Shown in pieces: positions 21,541 through 30,399 of a stretch of DNA of 64,000 bases. Position numbers and translations under genes: made by a program. The notes beneath the pieces are model-generated. The model was not told the DNA's origin, ran no database searches, and was given only the letters and a program-made list of their open reading frames with translations. The stretch covers positions 184,148 to 248,147 of the forward strand of contig NZ_JBIGHV010000011.1 of NCBI RefSeq assembly GCF_043555835.1, written 5' to 3'. This DNA is from Pelomonas parva. Its GTDB lineage: Bacteria > Pseudomonadota > Gammaproteobacteria > Burkholderiales > Burkholderiaceae_C. Each line of letters starts with the position of its first letter. The stretch's first letter is position 1.

Positions 21541-22791
21541 TTAGGCCAGGCGCTGCGGGCCCAGCGGGCCGATGTCGAGCGCCGGGGTCTGCCCCGTGAT
21601 GTGCTGCGCCAGCACTTGAGCCGCACCGCAGGCCAGGCCCCAGCCATGGCCGCCCGGCGACAGGTTGAGCCACAGGCCCGCTCGGCCGCTGGCGCCGAGC
21701 AGCGGCAGGCCGTCGGCCACCAGCGCGCGCCGGCTCTGGCCGTGTTGCACCTGGTGGTGCAGCACCGAGCCGGGGAACCAGTGCTGCAGGCCGCGGTGCA
21801 GGGCCTCAAAGTCCGGTGTGTGACTGGCCTGGCGGCCGGTCACCACGGTGCCCCCGGTCACGCGAACGCGCTGACCGATGCGCGTGACGGTGAGGCCACG
21901 CGAGGGGTCGACCCAGGCGGCCTTGGGGCCGAGGTCGGGATGGGCTTCGAGCAGGCGCAGCGGCGCGGTGACCGAGGCTTCGTGCTGGGCCACCAGCGGC
22001 AGGCGCCGGCCGAGCAAGGCCGGCGCATCGAGACCGTTGCAGAGCACCACGGCGTCGAAACGTTCGTCCTGCGGGCCGGGCATTTGCGGCAGCGTGTCGC
22101 CCGCGTCTCGCTCGGCGCCGCGTGTCGGCGCTTCCAGCGGCGGCGTGTGCTCGTGGCGCAGCGTCAGGCCTGCACCGTCGGTGGTGATGGCGCGCACCGT
22201 CGTGTGAAAGCGAAACGCAGCGCCCAGCTGCTGGGCTTGCTGGCGCAGTTGCTGGGCGAAGAGGCGGGCATTGCCGGCGCCGCCGCTCGCGAAGGCCAGG
22301 GCGCCGACCAGCGGTGCGTCGGCGTTCAGGCCCGGCTCGCGGCGGCGCACTTGTTCGGGTTCGAGCAGATCGATCGCCAGGCCCATCGCCCGCCAGCTGT
22401 CGAGCCGGGCCTGCGCCGCCGCGACGCGCTTGGCGTCAACGAGGGCGACGAGGAGGCCGTCCGCAGCCTCGTCGTCCAGCCCGAGGCTGCGCCGCAACTC
22501 GTCCGTGCGGGCCAGGCCGAGCAGGCTCAGCGCCGCCAGCGTCGAGGGCGCGGCTCCACCGCGGCGGCCGGCGCGCCAGCGGCGCCAGCGCCAGGCCAGC
22601 GGCGCCGGCGCCGCAGCGTCGTCGACATCGGGCAGGAAGGGCGACAGCAGTGCGCTGCTCGCGAAGCTGGCCTGCTCGGCCACGCTGCCGCCGCGCTCAA
22701 AGACCTGGACCTGCCAGCCTGAGACGGCCAGTTCGTAGGCCGTCGTAACGCCGGCCAGGCCGGCGCCCACCACCGCGACGCGGCGGCTCAA
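21541..22791 (-). CDS. FAD-dependent oxidoreductase (DAO family)
   Basis: A 416-residue flavoprotein. The N-terminal dinucleotide-binding motif is VAVVGAGLAGVTTAYEL, followed by an acidic strand end (VFERG), and the C-terminal FAD contact is LWLNLSPGGHGWGLACG, as in D-amino-acid dehydrogenase/DadA-like and MnmC C-domain proteins. The substrate is unknown. The start is taken as TTG at 22791 (MSRRVAVVG) because no ATG or GTG lies in frame just before the Rossmann motif. It is divergent from rpsB and upstream of the NAD(P)HX repair gene, with no obvious functional link beyond redox cofactors. Confidence 0.82.
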   Translation of the reverse strand: MSRRVAVVGAGLAGVTTAYELAVSGWQVQVFERGGSVAEQASFASSALLSPFLPDVDDAAAPAPLAWRWRRWRAGRRGGAAPSTLAALSLLGLARTDELRRSLGLDDEAADGLLVALVDAKRVAAAQARLDSWRAMGLAIDLLEPEQVRRREPGLNADAPLVGALAFASGGAGNARLFAQQLRQQAQQLGAAFRFHTTVRAITTDGAGLTLRHEHTPPLEAPTRGAERDAGDTLPQMPGPQDERFDAVVLCNGLDAPALLGRRLPLVAQHEASVTAPLRLLEAHPDLGPKAAWVDPSRGLTVTRIGQRVRVTGGTVVTGRQASHTPDFEALHRGLQHWFPGSVLHHQVQHGQSRRALVADGLPLLGASGRAGLWLNLSPGGHGWGLACGAAQVLAQHITGQTPALDIGPLGPQRLA

Positions 22792-23110
22792 GCGCGCACC
22801 CGATGGCGCGCGCTGGCGGGCTGGCTCGCGGCCGCTGCAAAGCGGCTTCGGCTGAAAAAGGCCATGCTTGTGTATACTCTGCGGGTTTTGCCGGAGGCGG
22901 CAAGCGCGTGCAAGCGCTGCGAGACCTTGGCAAGACGGTTGTGAGGGGTGTGTGGCTGAGGAATTCAGCGCCACTCGTCGCAACAAATCGCAAACCGGCC
23001 CACAAAGGTGTTGTGGTCTGCGGCTCTCGGGGTTCAGCTGAAATCGCTGTATCCAGGTGCTGCAACGCAATTCGGGCCGGATTTTAGACACAACCTTCGG
23101 AGTAAGACCC
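22792..23110 (+). promoter_or_regulatory. rpsB promoter and structured 5' leader
   Basis: This 319-base gap has no gene. A -10-like TATACT at 22873-22878 gives a predicted leader of about 225 bases; its -35 is poor (TTCGGC, 20-base spacer). The leader holds several local hairpins: TTGCCG/CGGCAA (22888-22903), GTGGC-TGA/TCA-GCGCCAC (22952-22974) and CCACAA/TTGTGG (23000-23016). Ribosomal protein S2 is known to repress rpsB-tsf through the mRNA leader in E. coli; that this leader does the same is inference. Confidence 0.55.
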
Positions 23111-23857
23111 ATGTCTGTCACGATGCGCGAGATGCTGGAAGCCGGCGTCCATTTCGGCCACCAAACCCGCTTCTGGAACCCCAAGATGGCCCCGTATATC
23201 TACGGCCATCGCAACAAGATCCACATCATCAACCTCGAGAAGACGCTGCCCGCGTTCAACGATGCGTTGAAGTTCGTGCGCCAGCTGGCTGCCAAGCGCG
23301 GCACCATCCTGATGGTCGGCACCAAGCGCCAGGCCCGTGAAGTGATCGCCTCGGAAGCCCAGCGCGCCGGCATGCCCTATGTCGATGCCCGTTGGCTCGG
23401 CGGCATGATGACCAACTTCAAGACCGTCAAGGCTTCGCTGAAGAACCTGAAGGACATGCAAGCCCAGGTCGATGCCGGCACCCAGCCCGCGATCAAGAAG
23501 GAAGCGCTGATGTTCCAGCGAGACATCGCCAAGCTGGAAAAGAACATCGGCGGCATCCAGGACATGAGCGCGCTGCCCGACGCCATCTTCGTCATCGACG
23601 TCGGCTATCACAAGATTGCCGTCGCCGAAGCCAAGAAGCTCGGCATCCCCGTCATCGGCATCGTCGACACGAACCACTCGCCGATCGGCATCGACTACGT
23701 CATCCCCGGCAACGACGACTCGGCCAAGGCCGTGGCGCTGTACGCCCGCGCCATCGCTGACGCCGTGCTGGAAGGCAAGGCCAACGCCACGAACGAAGTG
23801 CTGGCTGCGGTTGCCCCTGCCGGCGACGAGTTCGTCGAGGTTTCCGAAGAGGCGTAA
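23111..23857 (+). CDS. rpsB: 30S ribosomal protein S2
   Basis: Small-subunit protein at the 30S head/body junction that is needed to bind S1. The 248 residues start MSVTMREMLEAGVHFGHQ, the typical S2 N-terminus, and include FVGTKRQA-type and DARWLGGMMTNF signatures. The ATG at 23111 is chosen over an in-frame upstream ATG at 23057 because the conserved S2 sequence begins here. It is followed by an attenuator-like hairpin and tsf, the usual pair. Confidence 0.98.
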   Translation: MSVTMREMLEAGVHFGHQTRFWNPKMAPYIYGHRNKIHIINLEKTLPAFNDALKFVRQLAAKRGTILMVGTKRQAREVIASEAQRAGMPYVDARWLGGMMTNFKTVKASLKNLKDMQAQVDAGTQPAIKKEALMFQRDIAKLEKNIGGIQDMSALPDAIFVIDVGYHKIAVAEAKKLGIPVIGIVDTNHSPIGIDYVIPGNDDSAKAVALYARAIADAVLEGKANATNEVLAAVAPAGDEFVEVSEEA

Positions 23858-23878
23858 GCCCTTCCGACGCTGCATCTG

Positions 23879-23901
23879 AAAGGGGCCGCGAGGCCCCTTT
23901 T
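23879..23901 (+). terminator. Intrinsic terminator/attenuator between rpsB and tsf
   Basis: AAAGGGGCC at 23879-23887 pairs with GGCCCCTTT at 23892-23900 around GCGA and is followed by T. A partial terminator here would lower tsf relative to rpsB. In E. coli the two genes are also separated by a hairpin. Confidence 0.65.
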
Positions 23902-23939
23902 GCCAACTGAATTTGGCCAACCGAAATCTGGAGATAGAA

Positions 23940-24833
23940 ATGGCTGCAATCACCGCAAGCATGGTGGGCGAACTGCGTGCCCGCACCGACGCCCCGATGA
24001 TGGAGTGCAAGAAGGCACTGACTGAGGCCGACGGCGACCTGGGCCGCGCTGAAGAGATCCTGCGCGTCAAGCTCGGCAACAAGGCCGGCAAGGCCGCCTC
24101 GCGCATCACCGCCGAAGGCATCGTCGCCTCCGCCGTGGTCGGCGGCAACGGCGCGCTGATCGAAGTGAACTGCGAGACCGACTTCGTCTCGAAGAACGAT
24201 GCCTTCCTGGCCTTCGTCGGCGCGCTGGCCGGCCTGGTGGCCGAACAGAACCCCGCCGATGTGGCTGCGCTGTCGGCCCTGCCGCTGTCGCAGGAAGGCT
24301 TCGGCCCGACGGTGGAAGACGTGCGCAAGGGCTTGATCGGCAAGATCGGCGAGAACATGTCCATCCGCCGCTTCCAGCGCTACACCGGCAGCAAGCTGGC
24401 CACCTACCTGCACGGCACCCGCATCGGCGTGGTCGTCGAGTTCGAAGGTGACGAGGTCGCCGCCAAGGACGTGGCCATGCACATCGCCGCGATGAAGCCG
24501 GCCGCGCTGTCCAGCGCCGACGTGTCGGCCGAGCTGGTCGAGAAGGAGCGCCGCATCGCCACCGAGAAGGCCGCCGAATCCGGCAAGCCCGCCGACATCA
24601 TCGCCAAGATGGTCGAAGGCTCGGTGCAGAAGTTCCTGAAGGAAGTCTCGCTGCTGGACCAGGTCTTCGTGAAGGCCGCCGACGGCAAGCAGACCGTGGG
24701 CGCCCACCTGAAGGCCGCCAACACGACGGTCAAGGGCTTCACGCTCTACGTCGTCGGTGAAGGCATCGAGAAGAAGGTCGACGACTTCGCCGCCGAAGTG
24801 GCCGCGCAGGTGGCGGCGGCCAAGGGTCAGTAA
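23940..24833 (+). CDS. tsf: Elongation factor Ts
   Basis: Guanine-nucleotide exchange factor for EF-Tu. The 297 residues start MAAITASMVGELRARTDAPM, with the N-terminal domain motif TDAPMMECKKAL, the core segment VEVNCETDFV (here IEVNCETDFV) and a C-terminal coiled/dimerisation module. GGAGATAG precedes the ATG at 23940; an in-frame ATG at 23913 is too early for the family. It lies between two hairpins in rpsB-tsf-pyrH-frr. Confidence 0.98.
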   Translation: MAAITASMVGELRARTDAPMMECKKALTEADGDLGRAEEILRVKLGNKAGKAASRITAEGIVASAVVGGNGALIEVNCETDFVSKNDAFLAFVGALAGLVAEQNPADVAALSALPLSQEGFGPTVEDVRKGLIGKIGENMSIRRFQRYTGSKLATYLHGTRIGVVVEFEGDEVAAKDVAMHIAAMKPAALSSADVSAELVEKERRIATEKAAESGKPADIIAKMVEGSVQKFLKEVSLLDQVFVKAADGKQTVGAHLKAANTTVKGFTLYVVGEGIEKKVDDFAAEVAAQVAAAKGQ

Positions 24834-24849
24834 AGACCCTAGGAAAATG

Positions 24850-24874
24850 AAAGGGCGCCAAGTTGGCGCCCTTT
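24850..24874 (+). terminator. Hairpin between tsf and pyrH
   Basis: AAAGGGCGCCA at 24850-24860 pairs perfectly with TGGCGCCCTTT at 24864-24874 around AGT. It is followed by AAACTT rather than a T-run, so it is either a partial terminator or an mRNA-stabilising hairpin. Confidence 0.55.
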
Positions 24875-24922
24875 AAACTTCCGGGCCACTGCCAGCCCCA
24901 TTCCAGAATTCCAGAGGACACC

Positions 24923-25633
24923 ATGCCCGCGTACAAACGCATTCTGCTCAAACTCTCCGGCGAAGCCCTGATGGGTGACGACGCCTACGGCATCAACCGC
25001 GCGACCATCGTGCGCATGGTCCAGGAAGTCCGCGAGATCACGCAGATGGGTGTGGAAGTCGCCGTCGTCATCGGCGGCGGCAACATCTTCCGCGGCGTGG
25101 CCGGCGGCTCGGTCGGCATGGACCGCGCGACGGCCGACTACATGGGCATGCTGGCCACGGTCATGAACTCGCTGGCCCTGGCCGACACGATGCGCCAGGA
25201 AGGCATGATCGCCCGCGTGATGTCGGCCATCGCCATCGAGCAGGTCGTCGAGCCCTATGTGCGCCCCAAGGCGCTGCAATACCTCGAAGAGGGCAAGGTC
25301 GTCGTCTTCGCCGCCGGTACCGGCAACCCCTTCTTCACGACCGACACGGCGGCTGCGCTGCGCGGGGCGGAGATCGGCGCCGAGATCGTGCTGAAGGCCA
25401 CCAAGGTCGACGGCGTCTACACGGCCGACCCCAAGAAGGACCCGAGCGCGACGCGCTACACCAGCATCACCTTCGACGAGGCCATCTCGAAGAACCTGCA
25501 GGTCATGGACGGCGCCGCTTTCGCGCTGTGCCGCGACCAGAAGCTGCCGATCAAGGTGTTCAGCATCTTCAAGACCGGCGCGCTCAAGCGTGTCGTGCAG
25601 GGGGAAGACGAGGGCACGCTGGTCCACGTCTGA
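24923..25633 (+). CDS. pyrH: Uridylate kinase (UMP kinase)
   Basis: Phosphorylates UMP to UDP; a hexameric amino-acid-kinase-family enzyme controlled by GTP and UTP in bacteria. The 236 residues start MPAYKRILLKLSGEAL with the Lys/Gly-rich phosphate-binding strand, then VVIGGGNIFRG and FAAGTGNPFFTTD. AGAGGA precedes the ATG at 24923. An in-frame upstream start at 24863 falls in the hairpin and is rejected. Confidence 0.98.
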   Translation: MPAYKRILLKLSGEALMGDDAYGINRATIVRMVQEVREITQMGVEVAVVIGGGNIFRGVAGGSVGMDRATADYMGMLATVMNSLALADTMRQEGMIARVMSAIAIEQVVEPYVRPKALQYLEEGKVVVFAAGTGNPFFTTDTAAALRGAEIGAEIVLKATKVDGVYTADPKKDPSATRYTSITFDEAISKNLQVMDGAAFALCRDQKLPIKVFSIFKTGALKRVVQGEDEGTLVHV

Positions 25634-25647
25634 GACTTAGTCAGTTG

Positions 25648-25686
25648 GGGGCAGAGCTACTCGCTGACGCTCGGGCGGTCTGTCCC
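25648..25686 (+). repeat. Inverted repeat between pyrH and frr
   Basis: GGGGCAGA at 25648-25655 can pair with TCTGTCCC at 25679-25686 (one G-U pair) across a 23-base loop. The gap is 74 bases. The function is unknown; it could be an mRNA-processing or dispersed element. Confidence 0.35.
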
Positions 25687-25707
25687 GCAAATTCATAGGT
25701 ATCGATC

Positions 25708-26268
25708 ATGAGCATTGCCGACATCAAGAAGAACGCAGAGGCCAAGATGGCCAAGTCGATCGAGTCGCTGAAGAACGACCTGCACAAGATCCGCACCGGC
25801 CGCGCCCATCCTGGCATCCTGGACCAGGTCAGCGTCGACTACTACGGCTCCATGGTGCCCATCTCTCAGGTCGCCAACGTCAGCCTGCTGGACGCCCGCA
25901 CCATCTCCGTCCAGCCCTGGGAAAAGGGCTTGGGCGCCAAGATCGAGAAGGCCATCCGCGAGAGCGACCTGGGCCTGAACCCAGCCACCCAGGGCGACCT
26001 GATCCGCGTGCCGATGCCGCCGCTGACCGAAGAGCGCCGCCGCGACCTGACCAAGGTCGTGCGCAATGCCGGCGAAGACGCCAAGATCGCCGTGCGCAAC
26101 CTGCGCCGCGACGCCAACGAGCAGGCCAAGAAGCTGCTGAAGGACAAGGAAATCGGCGAGGACGACGAGCGTCGCAGCCTCGACGAAGTGCAGAAGCTGA
26201 CCGATCGCGTGATCGCCGAGATCGACAAGCTGATCTCGGGCAAGGAAGCCGAGATCCTGGCGGTTTGA
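25708..26268 (+). CDS. frr: Ribosome recycling factor
   Basis: Splits post-termination ribosomes together with EF-G. The 186-residue product is all-helical at both ends, with KIRTGRAHPGILDQV, the conserved SVQPWEK turn and RRDANEQAKKLLKD. It is in the pyrH-frr-uppS order; its TGA overlaps the uppS TTG start. Confidence 0.98.
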   Translation: MSIADIKKNAEAKMAKSIESLKNDLHKIRTGRAHPGILDQVSVDYYGSMVPISQVANVSLLDARTISVQPWEKGLGAKIEKAIRESDLGLNPATQGDLIRVPMPPLTEERRRDLTKVVRNAGEDAKIAVRNLRRDANEQAKKLLKDKEIGEDDERRSLDEVQKLTDRVIAEIDKLISGKEAEILAV

Positions 26269-27017
26269 ACGCCGTCTTGAGCACGCCCGCAATCGTGGCG
26301 AAAGACCGCCCGGCGCCGCCGCGCCATGTCGCCATCGTCATGGACGGCAACGGCCGCTGGGCCAAGAAGCGCTTCCTGCCGCGCTTCTTCGGCCACAAGG
26401 CGGGCGTGGAGGCGGTCGTCAAGGTCATCCAGGCCTGCATCGATCGCGACATCGAGCACCTGACGGTCTTCGCCTTCTCCAGCGAGAACTGGAAGCGGCC
26501 GAGCGACGAGGTCTCCGGTCTGATGGGCCTGGTGCTGGCTGCCATGTCGCGCTACCTCGCCAAGATCGGCGGCATGGGCGTGCGCGTGCGCGTCATCGGC
26601 GATCGCGACACCATCTCCGAGAAGCTGCGCACCGCCTGGAGCGACGCCGAAGCCGCCACGGCCCACAACAGCCGGCTGACGCTGAACGTCGCTTTCAACT
26701 ACGGCGGCCGCTGGGACATCGTGCAGGCCTGCCGCAAGGCGGTCGAGGCCGGTGTGCCGGCGCACGAGCTGACCGAAGCCCGGCTGTCGGAGTTCATGGC
26801 CTTGGCGCATGCGCCCGACCCGGACCTCTTCATCCGCACCGGCGGCGAAGTGCGCATCAGCAATTTCCTGCTCTGGCAGGCGGCCTACACGGAATTCGTG
26901 TTCTCGGACTGCTTGTGGCCCGAGTTCGGTGCCCGTGAACTGGATGCGGCGATCGCCGTCTTCCACGAACGCGACCGCCGCTTCGGCGGCGTCAAGGAAG
27001 CGTCTGCCGCGGCCTAG
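26265..27017 (+). CDS. uppS: Undecaprenyl diphosphate synthase
   Basis: cis-Prenyltransferase making the C55 lipid carrier for peptidoglycan and other surface glycans. The 250 residues include the signature VMDGNGRWAKKR with the catalytic Asp27, FAFSSENWKRP, and the RTGGEVRISNFLLWQ Arg-containing site. The start is taken at TTG 26265, overlapping the frr stop. TTG 26277 or GTG 26295 are alternatives, all upstream of the conserved HVAIVMDGNG. Confidence 0.95.
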   Translation: MNAVLSTPAIVAKDRPAPPRHVAIVMDGNGRWAKKRFLPRFFGHKAGVEAVVKVIQACIDRDIEHLTVFAFSSENWKRPSDEVSGLMGLVLAAMSRYLAKIGGMGVRVRVIGDRDTISEKLRTAWSDAEAATAHNSRLTLNVAFNYGGRWDIVQACRKAVEAGVPAHELTEARLSEFMALAHAPDPDLFIRTGGEVRISNFLLWQAAYTEFVFSDCLWPEFGARELDAAIAVFHERDRRFGGVKEASAAA

Positions 27018-27026
27018 GCCCACCTC

Positions 27027-27863
27027 ATGCTGAAGACCCGCGTCATCACTGCCGTCGTGCTGCTGGCCATCCTGCTGCCGGTGCTGTTCCAGGCTTCGCC
27101 CTGGCCTTTCGCCTGGGTCAGTGTGTTGATGATTGGCGCGGCGGGCTGGGAATGGGCGCGGCTCAACGGCCTGCCCGGCACCGGCGCCATCGCGGCCGGC
27201 GTGGCGCTGGCGCTGGCCTGCGTGTGGACGCTGCTGATCGGCGGCCTGGATACGCCGCCGCCCTGGATCTGGTGGCTGGCCACCGGCGTCTGGGTGCTGG
27301 GCGGCGCCTACGCGCTGCGCGCCGGGCCGACGGGCTGGCCCCACGTCGTCCGTGGCGGCCGGCTCGCGCTGGGCGCGCTGTTGCTTTGGGGCGCGTGGCT
27401 GGCCATCGTGCAGGCCAAGGTGCATGGCATCAACTTCATCCTGTCCGTCTTCTGCCTGGTGTGGATGGCCGACATCGCCGCCTACTTCTGCGGCCGCGCC
27501 CTCGGTAAACGCAAGCTTGCGCCAGCCATCAGCCCGGGCAAGAGCTGGGAAGGCGTCTGGGGTGGCCTCGTCGGCGTCATCGTGCTCGGCTTCGTCTGGG
27601 TCCACGTCATCGACGTGCGGGTTGCCGTCGACTCGCCCAGCCTCTTCACGCTGCTGGTGCAGCGCCACGGCATCGTCTCGCTGCTGGCCCTGGTGTTTCT
27701 GGCCGCGATGAGCGTCGTCGGCGACTTGTTCGAATCCCTCGTCAAGCGTGCCGCCGGCGCCAAGGACAGCAGCGGTCTGTTGCCTGGCCATGGTGGCGTG
27801 CTGGACCGCATCGACGCGCTGCTGCCCGTGTTTCCGCTCGCGCTTGCCTTGATCTCCCTATGA
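27027..27863 (+). CDS. cdsA: Phosphatidate cytidylyltransferase
   Basis: Integral inner-membrane enzyme that makes CDP-diacylglycerol for phospholipid synthesis. The 278 residues contain many hydrophobic helices and the C-terminal family signature SLVKRAAGAKDSSG followed by PGHGGVLDRIDALL. The stop overlaps the dxr ATG by ATGA. The length is normal for the family. Confidence 0.96.
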   Translation: MLKTRVITAVVLLAILLPVLFQASPWPFAWVSVLMIGAAGWEWARLNGLPGTGAIAAGVALALACVWTLLIGGLDTPPPWIWWLATGVWVLGGAYALRAGPTGWPHVVRGGRLALGALLLWGAWLAIVQAKVHGINFILSVFCLVWMADIAAYFCGRALGKRKLAPAISPGKSWEGVWGGLVGVIVLGFVWVHVIDVRVAVDSPSLFTLLVQRHGIVSLLALVFLAAMSVVGDLFESLVKRAAGAKDSSGLLPGHGGVLDRIDALLPVFPLALALISL

Positions 27864-29026
27864 CCCGCCAACGCGTCTGCGTCCTCGGCTCGACCGGCTC
27901 CATCGGCGTCAACACGCTGGACGTGCTGGCCCGGCACCCCGAGCGCTACGAAGTCTTCGCTTTGAGCGCGATGAGCCGTGTCGACGAACTGCTGGCCCAG
28001 TGCCTGACCTGGCAGCCGCGCTTCGCCGTCATGCCCGAGCGCGATGCCGCCGCCCGGCTGCGTGAGCGGCTGCGCGAAGCCGGCAGCCGCACCGAGGTGC
28101 TGGACGGCGCCGAGAAACTGGTCGACATCGCGGCCCACCCGGATGTCGACACCGTCATGGCGGCCATCGTCGGCGCCGCCGGCCTGGCGCCGGCCATCGC
28201 CGCCGCCCGCTCCGGCAAGCGCCTGCTGCTGGCCAACAAGGAGGCCATCGTCGTCGGCGGCGCGCTTTTTATGCAGGCGGTGGAGCAGGGCGGCGCGACG
28301 CTGCTGCCCATCGACAGCGAGCACTCGGCCATCTTCCAGTGCCTGCCCGAGGACCGCAAGACCTGGCACCAGCGCATCGATCACATCGTGCTGACGGCGT
28401 CCGGCGGACCCTTCCGCAGCCGCGACCCGGCCACGCTGGCCGATGTGACGCCCGACCAGGCCTGCGCCCATCCGAACTGGGTCATGGGCCGCAAGATCTC
28501 CGTCGACTCGGCGACGATGATGAACAAGGCGCTGGAGGTCATCGAGGCCCGCTGGCTGTTCAACCTGACGCCGGAGCAGATCAAGGTGGTCATCCACCCG
28601 CAGAGCATCATCCATTCGATGGTGGTCTGCCGCGACCAGTCCGTGCTGGCCCAGCTCGGCACGCCCGACATGCGCGTGCCCATCGCCTATGGCCTGTCCT
28701 TCCCCGAGCGCATCACCTCGGGCGCCAGCCGGCTCGACCTGCTGACCACGCCCAGCCTGACCTTCGAGGAGGCCGATGCGGTGCGCTTCCCCGGCCTGCA
28801 CCTGTCGTGGCAGGCGCTGCGCGGCGCCGAAGGCAGCACGACAGTGCTGAACGCGGCCAACGAGGTGGCTGTCGAGGCCTTCCTGGCCGGCCGGCTGCGC
28901 TTCGACCGCATCCACGCGGTCAACTCGCAATGCTTGGCCGACGTTCAGCCGGGCGACTGCGCCAGCATCGAGGCGCTGCTGGACCTCGACGCCCGCACTC
29001 GCGAACACGCGCGCCAACTGCTGTGA
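27860..29026 (+). CDS. dxr: 1-deoxy-D-xylulose 5-phosphate reductoisomerase
   Basis: Converts DXP to MEP with NADPH, the first committed step of the non-mevalonate pathway and the fosmidomycin target. The 388-residue protein starts with the NADPH loop LGSTGSIG (residues 9-16), then ANKEAIVVGG, the metal/substrate segment IDSEHSAIFQ and the Ser/Asn-rich flap MGRKISVDSATMMNK. It overlaps cdsA at one end and the rseP GTG at the other. ispG is at 4680. Confidence 0.98.
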   Translation: MTRQRVCVLGSTGSIGVNTLDVLARHPERYEVFALSAMSRVDELLAQCLTWQPRFAVMPERDAAARLRERLREAGSRTEVLDGAEKLVDIAAHPDVDTVMAAIVGAAGLAPAIAAARSGKRLLLANKEAIVVGGALFMQAVEQGGATLLPIDSEHSAIFQCLPEDRKTWHQRIDHIVLTASGGPFRSRDPATLADVTPDQACAHPNWVMGRKISVDSATMMNKALEVIEARWLFNLTPEQIKVVIHPQSIIHSMVVCRDQSVLAQLGTPDMRVPIAYGLSFPERITSGASRLDLLTTPSLTFEEADAVRFPGLHLSWQALRGAEGSTTVLNAANEVAVEAFLAGRLRFDRIHAVNSQCLADVQPGDCASIEALLDLDARTREHARQLL

Positions 29027-30384
29027 CCACCCTCATTGCCTTTCTCGTCGCCCTGGCCCTGCTGATCGCGGTCCACGAGTGGGGCCATTACCGCGTCGCC
29101 CGCGCCTGCGGCGTCAAGGTGCTGCGCTTCTCCATCGGCTTCGGCCGCGTGCTGTGGCGCCGTGTCGGCCGCGACGGCACGGAGTTCACGTTGAGTGCGC
29201 TGCCGCTGGGCGGCTATGTGCGCATGCTGGACGAGCGCGACGGTCCCGTGGCGCCGCATGAGCGCGAGCAGGCCTTCAACCAGCGCCCGCTGCGCCAGCG
29301 CTCGGCCATCGTCGCGGCCGGGCCGGCGGCCAACTGGGTGTTGGCCGTGCTGCTGTTTGCTGCCGTGGCCTGGCTGGGCAGCGAGGTGCCCAAGGCGGTG
29401 CTTGGTACGCCCGCTGCCGGCTCGCTGGCCGAGCGCGCCGGCCTGCGCGCCGGTGACTGGGTCCAGGCCGTGTCTGCCGACGGCCAGCAGTGGCAGGACA
29501 TCGAGTCCCTGCCCGACCTCCTGTCGGCCGTCACGCGTGCGCAGGCGCTGGGCGAGCCGGTCTACCTGTCCGCCAGCGATGGCCAGGGCCGTGCTGCGCG
29601 CAGCCTGCGGCTGGACACCGAAACGCTCGCGGGCCGCGCGCCGAATGTGCAGCTGTTCAGCGAGATCGGGCTCTCGCCCAAGGCCGAGCCGCTGATCCGC
29701 GATGTGCTGGCCGGCGGTGCCGGTGCTGCGGCCGGGTTGCTGGCCGGCGACCGCGTGCTGTCCATCGACGGCCAGCCGGTACCCGATGCCAGCTTCCTGC
29801 GCGATGCCATCCGCCGCGCTCACGAAGGCGATCAGCCGCGCACGATGGCCTGGCGCGTCGAGCGCGCCGGCCAGGTCGTGGACGTCGCCGCCACGCCGCG
29901 CCTGGTCGAGGAGTCCGGCCAGCGCATCGCCCGCCTGCAGATCGGCGTCGGCTCGCCGCCCGAGATGGTCTTTGTCAGCCACGGCCCCATCGACGGCCTG
30001 TGGCGTGGCGTCGAGCAGAGCTGGGACATGGCGGTGACGACGGTGCGTCTCATCGGCAAGATCATCACCGGCGAGGCCTCGCCCAAGAACCTCAGCGGCC
30101 CGCTGACCATCGCCGACTACGCCGGCCAGTCGGCCAAGGCCGGCTTCACGCCCTACCTCGAGTTCCTCGCCAAGATCTCGCTGAGCCTGGCGGTGCTGAA
30201 CCTGCTGCCGCTGCCGATGCTTGATGGCGGGCACCTCATGTATCATCTTTTCGAGGGTCTGAGCGGCCGCCCCGTCTCTGAATGGTGGCAGCGGCAATTG
30301 CAGCGCGCCGGTGCGCTGATCCTGATGCTGATGATGGCCTTGGCCCTTTCCAACGACGTCTCCCGCTTTGCGGGTTGGCACTGA
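29023..30384 (+). CDS. rseP: Site-2 protease RseP
   Basis: Membrane metalloprotease that cleaves the anti-sigma factor RseA and remnant signal peptides. The 453-residue product has HEWGH (residues 18-22, zinc ligands and catalytic Glu19) in the first helix, two tandem periplasmic PDZ domains (about 110-290), and the last-helix metal ligand in PMLDGGHL (Asp401). It starts at GTG overlapping the dxr stop; a longer upstream frame runs inside dxr. bamA follows after 15 bases. Confidence 0.97.
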   Translation: MTTLIAFLVALALLIAVHEWGHYRVARACGVKVLRFSIGFGRVLWRRVGRDGTEFTLSALPLGGYVRMLDERDGPVAPHEREQAFNQRPLRQRSAIVAAGPAANWVLAVLLFAAVAWLGSEVPKAVLGTPAAGSLAERAGLRAGDWVQAVSADGQQWQDIESLPDLLSAVTRAQALGEPVYLSASDGQGRAARSLRLDTETLAGRAPNVQLFSEIGLSPKAEPLIRDVLAGGAGAAAGLLAGDRVLSIDGQPVPDASFLRDAIRRAHEGDQPRTMAWRVERAGQVVDVAATPRLVEESGQRIARLQIGVGSPPEMVFVSHGPIDGLWRGVEQSWDMAVTTVRLIGKIITGEASPKNLSGPLTIADYAGQSAKAGFTPYLEFLAKISLSLAVLNLLPLPMLDGGHLMYHLFEGLSGRPVSEWWQRQLQRAGALILMLMMALALSNDVSRFAGWH

Positions 30385-30399
30385 CACTCCCCCGTTCCC

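Noticed and set aside
28339..29022. Longer rseP start inside dxr
   Set aside because: The extension overlaps dxr and lacks membrane character; HEWGH must sit near the N-terminus, which GTG 29023 gives.
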